Source: Chitinophagaceae bacterium
GTDB lineage: Bacteria > Bacteroidota > Bacteroidia > Chitinophagales > Chitinophagaceae
Reading direction: 5' to 3'
DNA length: 24,593 nt
NCBI GenBank assembly: GCA_947463105.1
Contig: CANHSD010000009.1
Coordinates: 1-24,593, forward strand
Made by a program: the position numbers and the translations under genes
Shown here: piece by piece, positions 1 to 6,575 of the stretch
Position numbering within the stretch: the stretch's first letter is position 1
Layout: each line of letters starts with the position of its first letter
Notes under the pieces: generated by a model
Seen by the model: the letters and a program-made list of their open reading frames with translations, nothing else
Databases searched by the model: none
What the model was told of the DNA's origin: nothing

Positions 1-176
1 GAAATAGGCCTCAACAAACCCTTCTGGCCCCAGAAAATTCTTTGTGTCAATAACATTTTCTTGGGGAGCAATTCAGTTGTACTGTCTTGGGTTTTCATCA
101 GGTCACCCAGCAGGTCATCCTGGCTAAAACCGGCAGATGAAATAACGGCGAAAAGTAGAACGAAAAAATATTTCAT
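1..176 (-). CDS. Exported protein of unknown function, N-terminal part only
   Basis: The minus-strand reading frame starts at an ATG whose first base is 176 and runs off the window start, giving 58 visible residues without a stop. It begins with a typical signal peptide: a short charged start (MKY), a hydrophobic core (FFVLLFAVISSAG) and a cleavage-like FSQ at residues 17-19, the usual ending of exported Bacteroidota proteins. The mature start is acidic (DDLLGDLMK) and is followed by a basic and hydrophobic stretch with LLTQRIFWGQKGLLR. I do not recognise the family, and too little is visible to assign a function. A perfect TAnnTTTG-type box lies 22 bp upstream, which supports this start. It is transcribed away from the CBM48 gene at 289. 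Confidence 0.6.
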   Translation of the reverse strand, partial: MKYFFVLLFAVISSAGFSQDDLLGDLMKTQDSTTELLPKKMLLTQRIFWGQKGLLRPI

Positions 177-197
177 GTAGAATGTTTTCGGTTGTTA

Positions 198-205
198 CAA
201 AGATA
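198..205 (-). promoter_or_regulatory. Putative Bacteroidota -7 box (TATCTTTG) for the truncated exported gene
   Basis: On the minus strand, bases 205 to 198 read TATCTTTG, a perfect match to the Bacteroidota -7 consensus TAnnTTTG. It sits 22 bp upstream of the ATG at 176, which would give a leader of about 15 nt. No TTG at the usual distance for a -33 element is visible; the nearest TTTG is about 26 bp upstream. The call therefore rests on the -7 box and its position. Confidence 0.4.
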
Positions 206-288
206 CCAAGAGATTATGAGTATGCTTTGTTCAAATCTGGGTTACTTTTCCATTGAATACGCATTAATGTTTACTTAAAACACCAAGA

Positions 289-579
289 ATGTTACAAAAA
301 ACATATTTTAAGACCAAGGATTATTGCAAGGTGAAGTTCAGCTTCAGGCCTGAGTTGGCTGAAACTGTTGAAATCCTGGGGTTGAACAGCGACTGGCAAA
401 ATGCCATCATCATGAGCAAAAAAAAGGATGGCAGTTTTAATGCAGAAGTCAACCTTCCCAAGGGCTCCACCCATGAGTTCAAATACCTGGTGGACAATGC
501 ACAGTGGTTGAACGAGCCGGAAGCTGATCAGCAAGTCCCCAATACATTTGGGACCATCAACAGTGTCATCAGCCTTTGA
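289..579 (+). CDS. Stand-alone CBM48 / AMPK-type glycogen-binding domain protein
   Basis: This 96-residue protein is almost entirely one early-set (immunoglobulin-like) carbohydrate-binding domain of the CBM48/isoamylase-N family. Visible signatures are the first strand (VKFSFRPELAETVEILGLNSDWQN, residues about 15-38), the turn KKKDGSFNAEVNLPKGSTHEFKYLVDNAQW (about 45-74) and the closing NEPEADQQVPNTFGTINSVISL. The pattern G-x-N-x-W with H-E-F-K-Y-L-V-D is shared with AMPK beta subunits and bacterial stand-alone homologues. No signal peptide or catalytic domain is seen, so it should be a cytoplasmic protein binding glycogen or another alpha-glucan, or an adaptor for an enzyme coded elsewhere. 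It lies just upstream of the CorA gene on the same strand and may be co-transcribed with it. Confidence 0.85.
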   Translation: MLQKTYFKTKDYCKVKFSFRPELAETVEILGLNSDWQNAIIMSKKKDGSFNAEVNLPKGSTHEFKYLVDNAQWLNEPEADQQVPNTFGTINSVISL

Positions 580-667
580 TTCTCTTCAGAAAGCCGGAAA
601 GGTAAAAGCGCTTGATTCCTGAAAAGTTCAGGGTATATTTACCATGGGGTACATTCCCCTGTCGATT

Positions 668-1567
668 ATGCAACTGACCGAAGTAAAGCCGGAAAACAAC
701 GCCTTCACCTGGTTGGACATCACTGGTCCAACACTGGACAACCTGTTGAAGGTAAGCAAGCGCTACAACCTCAACAACCACCACCTTGATGATTGCATGG
801 AGCCCGATCACTTGCCTAAATTTGAGGAGGGAGAGGAATTTAATTTCATCATACTCCGAAGAGTGGTCTCAAAGGATGCAGAGGGCAACACCGTACAAGA
901 TCTTACCACAAAGATTGCTATTTTTTACAATGAAAAGACCTTGGTTTCTATCCATCGGCTTCCCCATCCTGATATTCAAGAGGTATGCGAACAACTGATA
1001 AAAAACGGCAAGATCACATCGGTCAATCAGCTGTTGTTGAAGATGATTGCCAAAGTGCAGCAGAGCTATACAGAATTTTCTGCCTACCTGAATGGTCAGA
1101 TTGAAGAATTTGAAACGGGGCTATTTATCAGAAAAACAGCATTGGCCTCCATAGAAAGTTTATACCTGCTCAAGCGCAAGACCGGACTCTGTCGAAAACT
1201 GCTGTTGTTGACAGGAGAGGTGGTCAGTGCGGTTCGGCACCGCCAAAAAAAATCAAATGAATTGCAGGATATTGGAGACAACCAGGTCAAGTTGCAGCTT
1301 TTTTATGACCAGTTGAGTGAAGATTCCCAAAACCTGGTGAGCACATACATGTCCTACAGCGCCCAGAAAACCAACGAGGTCATGAAGGTACTGACCCTTT
1401 TTTCTGCTTATTTTCTCCCACTGACCTTCATTGTTGGGATTTATGGAATGAACTTCGACAACATGCCTGAACTAAGGCATCGTTTTGGCTATCCCATCAT
1501 CATGCTCGTGATGTTGGTTATCTTTTTGATGATCTTCCTCTGGTTCAAAAGGCGAAAATGGCTTTGA
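668..1567 (+). CDS. corA: CorA-family magnesium/divalent cation transporter
   Basis: Inner-membrane Mg2+ (possibly Co2+/Ni2+) channel of the CorA family. The N-terminal cytoplasmic domain carries the family block HHLDDCMEPDHLPKFEEGEEFNFIILRRV, followed by a long helical stalk. The C-terminus has two membrane helices (FSAYFLPLTFIVGIYG and GYPIIMLVMLVIFLMIFLWF) and ends in a basic RRKWL tail. The signature GMN, the selectivity motif at the mouth of the pore, ends the first membrane helix in IYGMNFDNMPE (residues 260-262 with this start). I chose ATG 668 (299 aa, MQLTEVKPEN) because its first residues match the usual start of this subfamily. An in-frame ATG at 644 would add eight residues and cannot be excluded. 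The gene follows the CBM48 gene by under 100 bp, with no clear terminator between. Confidence 0.9.
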   Translation: MQLTEVKPENNAFTWLDITGPTLDNLLKVSKRYNLNNHHLDDCMEPDHLPKFEEGEEFNFIILRRVVSKDAEGNTVQDLTTKIAIFYNEKTLVSIHRLPHPDIQEVCEQLIKNGKITSVNQLLLKMIAKVQQSYTEFSAYLNGQIEEFETGLFIRKTALASIESLYLLKRKTGLCRKLLLLTGEVVSAVRHRQKKSNELQDIGDNQVKLQLFYDQLSEDSQNLVSTYMSYSAQKTNEVMKVLTLFSAYFLPLTFIVGIYGMNFDNMPELRHRFGYPIIMLVMLVIFLMIFLWFKRRKWL

Positions 1568-1685
1568 GTAAGTCCTGCAAAGGCTGTCTCTGATCAGCTG
1601 TATTTCTCCGTGAAACAGGTACTCCAATGCCCAACCCCATCCCCAGAATGGAAATTAACAAGCCAAAACGAAGGATGTTAGCCAT
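1545..1685 (-). CDS. Possible small membrane protein (46 aa), hypothetical
   Basis: A short minus-strand frame, ATG at 1685 to TGA at 1545, encodes 46 residues. The first half is one hydrophobic, glycine-rich segment (ILRFGLLISILGMGLGIGVPV), followed by a basic turn (SRR) and a polar/amphipathic tail (NTADQRQPLQDLLKAIFAF). This looks like a one-pass small membrane protein with the positive charges just after the membrane segment. It fills most of the otherwise empty corA-leuC gap and overlaps the end of corA by 23 bp on the opposite strand. There is no homology evidence, and a frame this short could be chance. Confidence 0.25.
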   Translation of the reverse strand: MANILRFGLLISILGMGLGIGVPVSRRNTADQRQPLQDLLKAIFAF

Positions 1686-1747
1686 TTTTTACGGAAATTC
1701 GCATTCCCTATTGATTTTGTTCAACCCTTACTCAACAATATTGAAAA

Positions 1748-3154
1748 ATGAGCAGTAAACCTACAACCCTGTTTGATAAAGTATGGGATGCGCATGTGGT
1801 AAGAGATATCCAGGATGGTCCTGATGTTTTTCTTATCGATCGCCATTTCATCCATGAAGTGACCAGTCCTGTTGCCTTCCTTGGACTCAAGAACAGGAAC
1901 GTCAGTGTGATGTTTCCTGAAAGGACTTTTGCAACAGCAGACCACAATACACCAACAATCAACCAACACCTTCCGGTGCAGGATCCCCTTTCAGCCAACC
2001 AGCTGAAAGCCCTTGAAGAAAATACTGCAAAGCATGGCATTTCCCATTGGGGCCTGGGCAATCCGAAGAACGGTATCGTGCACGTGGTTGGTCCTGAGAA
2101 TGGCATAACCCTTCCAGGCATGACCATTGTTTGCGGAGATTCCCATACCTCAACACATGGTGCCTTTGGCTGTATTGCTTTTGGCATCGGTACTTCAGAG
2201 GTAGAGATGGTGCTTGCTTCGCAGTGTATCATGCAACCCAAGCCAAAGAAAATGAGGATCAATGTCAATGGCGAAATGCACAAAGGTGTTACGGCCAAAG
2301 ATGTAGTCTTGTACGTTATATCAAAATTGACTGCTGCTGGTGCCACGGGATATTTTGTGGAATATGCCGGTTCGGTATTTGAAAGCATGAGCATGGAGGG
2401 CCGCATGACGGTATGCAACATGAGCATTGAAATGGGTGCACGCGGAGGAATGATAGCTCCTGATGAAACTACTTTCAATTACATCAAAGGCCGCGAGAAA
2501 GCGCCAACAGGACAGGCATGGGATGATGCTTTGGTGTACTGGAAGACATTGAAAACTGATGAGGGTGCATCCTTTGATATCGAATACAATTATGACGGCG
2601 CGGAAATCGAGCCGATGATTACCTATGGCACAAACCCCGGCATGGGCATGGGCATCACAGCATTGATTCCTTCTGCAGAAGACATCGATGCAGGAAAGGC
2701 AAGCTTCGCGAAATCACTTCAGTACATGGGATTCCATGAAAAGGAGCCGATGCTGGGAAAGAAAATCGATTATGTTTTCATCGGAAGTTGTACCAACGGA
2801 CGCATTGAAGATTTCAGGGCTTTTGCTTCTATTGTAAAAGGGAGAAAAAAAGCAGATAATGTCACAGCCTGGGTTGTACCCGGTTCGCATGTGGTGGAAG
2901 CACAGATCAGGGAAGAAGGCATTTATGATATTTTGATTGAAGCAGGATTTGAACTGCGCCAGCCTGGATGTTCCGCCTGTCTTGCCATGAACGATGACAA
3001 GATTCCTGCAGGAAAATATGCTGTCAGCACCAGCAACAGGAACTTTGAAGGACGCCAGGGCCCAGGGGCCAGAACCCTTTTGGCCAGCCCATTGGTGGCA
3101 GCTGCTGCTGCCGTTACCGGACAAGTTACAGACCCCAGAACCCTGATCGCTTAA
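1748..3154 (+). CDS. leuC: 3-isopropylmalate dehydratase large subunit LeuC
   Basis: Large subunit of isopropylmalate isomerase, which interconverts 2- and 3-isopropylmalate in leucine synthesis. It is cytoplasmic and works with LeuD. The 468-residue length is normal for bacterial LeuC. The aconitase-fold signatures are clear: the block CGDSHTSTHGAFGCIAFGIGTSEVE, and the three cysteines that hold the 4Fe-4S cluster, C348 in GSCTNGRIEDF and C408/C411 in PGCSACLAMNDDKI. The C-terminus has the usual NRNFEGRQGPGARTLLASP substrate-loop region. It is the first gene of the leucine cluster, with leuD 10 bp downstream, indicating co-transcription and probable translational coupling. No leader peptide rich in leucine codons is visible upstream, and no T-box was recognised. 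Confidence 0.97.
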   Translation: MSSKPTTLFDKVWDAHVVRDIQDGPDVFLIDRHFIHEVTSPVAFLGLKNRNVSVMFPERTFATADHNTPTINQHLPVQDPLSANQLKALEENTAKHGISHWGLGNPKNGIVHVVGPENGITLPGMTIVCGDSHTSTHGAFGCIAFGIGTSEVEMVLASQCIMQPKPKKMRINVNGEMHKGVTAKDVVLYVISKLTAAGATGYFVEYAGSVFESMSMEGRMTVCNMSIEMGARGGMIAPDETTFNYIKGREKAPTGQAWDDALVYWKTLKTDEGASFDIEYNYDGAEIEPMITYGTNPGMGMGITALIPSAEDIDAGKASFAKSLQYMGFHEKEPMLGKKIDYVFIGSCTNGRIEDFRAFASIVKGRKKADNVTAWVVPGSHVVEAQIREEGIYDILIEAGFELRQPGCSACLAMNDDKIPAGKYAVSTSNRNFEGRQGPGARTLLASPLVAAAAAVTGQVTDPRTLIA

Positions 3155-3164
3155 ATTTATTACA

Positions 3165-3761
3165 ATGGCTTACGATAAATTCACCGTATTAAAGAGCACC
3201 GCAGTTCCACTGCCCATCGAGAACGTAGACACAGACCAGATCATCCCTGCCCGCTTTTTGAAAGCAACAAAAAGGGAAGGATTTGGCGACAACCTGTTTC
3301 GCGACTGGAGGTACAATGGGGACGATACGCCGAAGGCGGATTTTGTGTTGAACAATCCCATATACAGTGGTAAAATCCTTGTTGGTGGCAAAAATTTTGG
3401 AAGCGGAAGCAGCCGCGAGCATGCAGCCTGGGCCATTTATGACTATGGATTCCGTTGTGTGGTGTCAAGTTTTTTTGCAGACATCTTCAAGAACAATTCA
3501 ATGAACATTGGTATCCTGCCTGTTCAGGTATCAGATGCATTTTTGCATAAGATTTTTTCTGCCATCGAAGCAGATCCCAATGCCGAGCTGGAAGTGAATC
3601 TTCCCGAACAGACCATTACCATACTGGCAACAGGAGAAAGCGAGTCTTTCGACATCAACGGATACAAAAAGCACAACCTGGTGAACGGGTTTGATGATAT
3701 TGATTATTTGCAGGCGATGAGAGAAGAGATCGTGGCCTTTGCACAAAAAAGCCGCTACTAG
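3165..3761 (+). CDS. leuD: 3-isopropylmalate dehydratase small subunit LeuD
   Basis: Small (swivel-domain) subunit of isopropylmalate isomerase, partner of the LeuC coded just upstream. At 198 residues it has the normal length. Family signatures are the N-terminal PLPIENVDTDQIIPARFLK block and the central LVGGKNFGSGSSREHAAWAIYDYGFR loop (about residues 70-95), which carries the GSGSSREHA motif contacting the substrate carboxylate, followed by SSFFADIFKNNSMNIGILP. The ATG at 3165 follows the leuC stop by 10 bp and no other start fits. The downstream synthase gene begins 23 bp later, so the four leu genes look like one transcription unit. Confidence 0.97.
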   Translation: MAYDKFTVLKSTAVPLPIENVDTDQIIPARFLKATKREGFGDNLFRDWRYNGDDTPKADFVLNNPIYSGKILVGGKNFGSGSSREHAAWAIYDYGFRCVVSSFFADIFKNNSMNIGILPVQVSDAFLHKIFSAIEADPNAELEVNLPEQTITILATGESESFDINGYKKHNLVNGFDDIDYLQAMREEIVAFAQKSRY

Positions 3762-3784
3762 GCCAGGCCTGGTGATATACGATC

Positions 3785-5308
3785 ATGCCTAAATCTACCC
3801 GTTATATCGAGATCATGGACACCACCCTCAGGGATGGTGAACAGACCAGTGGCGTTTCATTTTCTGCATCTGAGAAACTGACAATTGCACAAATCCTGCT
3901 GACAGAAGTCAAGGTAGACAGGATTGAAATTGCATCGGCAAGGGTTTCAGACGGCGAGTTTGAAGCGGTAAAAAAAATCACCCGTTGGGCAAAGTCCAAA
4001 GGCATGCTTGGCAAGGTGGAGGTATTGACCTTTGTTGATGGAACAATATCCATTGACTGGATGGTCAGGGCAGGAGCCAAGGTGCAGAACCTGCTCACAA
4101 AAGGCTCACTCAATCACCTCACCCATCAATTGAAAAAAACGCCTCTACAGCATTTTGCAGAAATTGCCAAAGTGATTGCGCTGGCCAAGAAAAAAGGAAT
4201 TGATACCAACGTGTATTTGGAAGACTGGAGCAATGGCATGCGCAACTCTTCGGACTATGTTTTCCAGTACCTTGATTTCATAGCAACACAACCTGTGAAA
4301 AGGGTCATGCTTCCTGATACCTTGGGAATTCTTACCCCAGATGAGGTGACTGATTTTATCGGACAAATCATTCCAAAGTATCCGGGCATTCATTTTGATT
4401 TTCATGGACACAACGATTATGACCTCGGCACGGCCAATGTGTTGGAAGCAGTAAAATCAGGTGTGCAGGGCATTCACCTTACTGTCAACGGCATGGGGGA
4501 AAGGGCTGGAAATGCGCCACTGGCCAGTGCTGTAGCGGTATTACATGATTTCTTACCCAAGGTGAAAACTGGAGTGGTGGAAAAATCATTGTACCAGGTC
4601 AGCCGGTTGGTGGAAACCTTCTCAGGCTTTCGCATTCCAGACAACAAGCCGATCGTGGGCGAAAATGTATTTACACAGACCGCAGGCATCCATGCAGATG
4701 GAGACAAGAAAAACAATCTTTACCACAACGACCTGATGCCTGAGCGTTTTGCACGCCAGCGCAAATATGCTCTCGGCAAAACAAGTGGCAAGTCCAATAT
4801 TGAAAACAACCTTGCGCAGCTGGGTATTGAGTTGTCTGATGCAGACCTGAAAAAGGTAACACAAAGGATCATTGAGTTGGGCGATAAAAAAGAGGTGGTT
4901 ACACAATCTGACCTTCCGTATATCTTATCGGATGTATTGGACAGCAGTTCGATTGAGGAGACGGTACAGTTTGAGAATTATGTGTTGACACATTCCAAAG
5001 ACCTCAGGCCTTCCGTGACCCTCCAAGTCAGCATCAATGGGGAAGTTTTTGAAGAGCATGCACAGGGCGATGGCCAGTACGATGCCTTCATGAATGCCCT
5101 CAGGAATATTTATAAGAACAAAAAAATGCAAATGGCTGTATTGACAGACTATGCGGTGCGCATTCCTCCTGGCGGAAAAAGTGATGCCTTTTGTGAAACC
5201 ATCATCACATGGGAATACAAGGGCCGTGAATTCAAGACCCGCGGATTGGACAGCGACCAGACTGTAGCAGCCATCAAGGCCACGCAAAAAATGCTGAACC
5301 TGCTCTAA
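3785..5308 (+). CDS. 2-isopropylmalate synthase / citramalate synthase family enzyme (LeuA-type)
   Basis: A 507-residue enzyme condensing acetyl-CoA with a 2-oxo acid. The N-terminal HMG-CoA-lyase-like TIM barrel has the metal and catalytic residues: MDTTLRDGEQ (D12, R16, D17), FDFHGHND (H207, H209) and VNGMGERAGN (N235, N243). After a linker region the C-terminal LeuA dimer/allosteric domain is visible from about residue 390 to the end (LQVSINGEVFEEHAQGDGQYDAFMNAL, then LTDYAVRIPPGGKSDAFCETIITWEY). Its place between leuD and leuB argues for a role in leucine synthesis. However, proteins of this branch in Bacteroidota usually occur beside a classical leuA, and some relatives use pyruvate to make citramalate for isoleucine. 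No other leuA is in the window, so substrate choice (2-oxoisovalerate or pyruvate) is open. The family call is firm. Confidence 0.9.
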   Translation: MPKSTRYIEIMDTTLRDGEQTSGVSFSASEKLTIAQILLTEVKVDRIEIASARVSDGEFEAVKKITRWAKSKGMLGKVEVLTFVDGTISIDWMVRAGAKVQNLLTKGSLNHLTHQLKKTPLQHFAEIAKVIALAKKKGIDTNVYLEDWSNGMRNSSDYVFQYLDFIATQPVKRVMLPDTLGILTPDEVTDFIGQIIPKYPGIHFDFHGHNDYDLGTANVLEAVKSGVQGIHLTVNGMGERAGNAPLASAVAVLHDFLPKVKTGVVEKSLYQVSRLVETFSGFRIPDNKPIVGENVFTQTAGIHADGDKKNNLYHNDLMPERFARQRKYALGKTSGKSNIENNLAQLGIELSDADLKKVTQRIIELGDKKEVVTQSDLPYILSDVLDSSSIEETVQFENYVLTHSKDLRPSVTLQVSINGEVFEEHAQGDGQYDAFMNALRNIYKNKKMQMAVLTDYAVRIPPGGKSDAFCETIITWEYKGREFKTRGLDSDQTVAAIKATQKMLNLL

Positions 5309-5319
5309 ACACCCGGTAA

Positions 5320-5331
5320 AGTTGATCAACT
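5320..5331. promoter_or_regulatory. 12-bp perfect palindrome in the synthase-leuB gap
   Basis: The sequence AGTTGATCAACT is a perfect 12-bp palindrome starting 12 bp after the synthase stop, inside the only long gap (86 bp) of the leucine cluster. It could be an operator for separate control of leuB, or chance. There is no T-tract, so it does not look like a terminator. Confidence 0.2.
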
Positions 5332-5394
5332 GTTGCTTCGCCATCAGGCTAAACCCTTAAACTCCTACACCCCTAAACCTTTATACAAATTATC

Positions 5395-6465
5395 ATGAAC
5401 AAAAACATCCTCATCGTTCCCGGCGACGGCATTGGACAGGAAGTAACAGCAGCAGGCAAAAAAGTGCTTGATAAAATAGCAGAAAAATTCGGACATGTTT
5501 TTACCTACGATGAGGCATTGATTGGGCATGAAGCCATTGAGGCAACTGGATCACCATTGCCCGACGAAACCCTTGCCAAAATGAAGGCTTCTGACGCTGT
5601 GCTTTTTGGTGCAGTAGGTCATCCCAAATATGACAACGATCCTACCGCAAAGGTTCGCCCAGAGCAGGGTCTGTTGAAAATGCGCAAGGAGCTTGGCCTC
5701 TACGCCAATCTTCGTCCCATCAAATTGTTTGATGAATTGTTGGATGCATCCAGCATCAAACCTGAAATATTGAGAGGGGCAGATATCCTGTTTTTCCGCG
5801 AACTGACCGGCGATATTTATTTCGGCGAGAAAGGAAGGAAGAATGATGGGGATACTGCATATGATGTTGCTGAGTACAGTCGCTATGAAGTGGAGCGCAT
5901 TGCCAGAAAGGCATTTGATGCAGCAAGAACAAGGAGAAAGAAAGTATGTTCTGTAGACAAGGCCAATGTATTGGAGACCAGCAGGCTTTGGAGAGAAGTG
6001 GTCCAAAAGATTGCCCTTGAATATCCGGATGTTGAGGTTGAACACCAGTTTGTGGATGCAACAGCCATGTTGTTGATCAAGGATCCCAAGCGGTTTGATG
6101 TGGTGGTAACGGCCAATCTTTTTGGTGATATCCTGACAGATGAAGCCTCACAAATTGCAGGCTCCATGGGCATGCTGGCTTCAGCATCCATCGGAGATGG
6201 AACAGGCGTATACGAACCCATCCATGGCTCAGCCCACGACATCACCGGTAAAGGTGTTGCCAATCCGCTTGCATCCATCCTCTCTGCTGCATTGTTGCTG
6301 GATATTTCATTTGGCCTCAAGGCTGAATCTGAGGCCGTCATCAATGCTGTGGATGGTGTATTGAAAGCCGGATACAGGACAAGGGATATTGCTGATGCAA
6401 CAACCGATGCAGCAATGATCCTGGGCACAGAGGCCATGGGCGAACAGGTATTGGCGCGTTTATAA
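5395..6465 (+). CDS. leuB: 3-isopropylmalate dehydrogenase LeuB
   Basis: NAD-dependent oxidative decarboxylation of 3-isopropylmalate to 4-methyl-2-oxopentanoate, the third leucine-specific step; cytoplasmic homodimer. At 356 residues it has the usual length. Visible signatures are the N-terminal IVPGDGIGQEVT, the substrate arginine region GLLKMRKELGLYANLRP, the ELTGDIYFGEKGR loop, the VDKANVLETSRLWREVV helix, the metal-binding aspartates in LFGDILTDEASQIAGSMGM, and the NAD-binding GVYEPIHGSAHDITGKGVANPLA. The ATG at 5395 is the only start in a fitting place. It closes the leucine cluster, and a good intrinsic terminator follows within 25 bp. The 86-bp gap upstream is wider than the other gaps and could hold a secondary promoter. 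Confidence 0.97.
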   Translation: MNKNILIVPGDGIGQEVTAAGKKVLDKIAEKFGHVFTYDEALIGHEAIEATGSPLPDETLAKMKASDAVLFGAVGHPKYDNDPTAKVRPEQGLLKMRKELGLYANLRPIKLFDELLDASSIKPEILRGADILFFRELTGDIYFGEKGRKNDGDTAYDVAEYSRYEVERIARKAFDAARTRRKKVCSVDKANVLETSRLWREVVQKIALEYPDVEVEHQFVDATAMLLIKDPKRFDVVVTANLFGDILTDEASQIAGSMGMLASASIGDGTGVYEPIHGSAHDITGKGVANPLASILSAALLLDISFGLKAESEAVINAVDGVLKAGYRTRDIADATTDAAMILGTEAMGEQVLARL

Positions 6466-6485
6466 CCAAAATCAACATATCCAAG

Positions 6486-6516
6486 GCCCATGATTTAATC
6501 ATGGGCTTTTTTATTT
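6486..6516 (+). terminator. Intrinsic terminator after leuB
   Basis: An 8-bp perfect stem, GCCCATGA (6486-6493) with TCATGGGC (6499-6506), encloses a 5-nt loop TTTAA and is followed directly by a T-rich run (TTTTTTATTT, 6507-6516). It starts 21 bp after the leuB stop codon and ends the leucine operon. Confidence 0.85.
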
Positions 6517-6575
6517 CCATCAACCCCATGCATTCCATTCAATTAGGCTGTATTTTTATGGGGTAAACCATTCCA

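Noticed and set aside
1732..2478. Long (248-codon) open frame on the minus strand inside leuC
   Set aside because: It lies fully opposite the unmistakable leuC coding sequence, and its translation has no recognisable domain, so it is a shadow frame.
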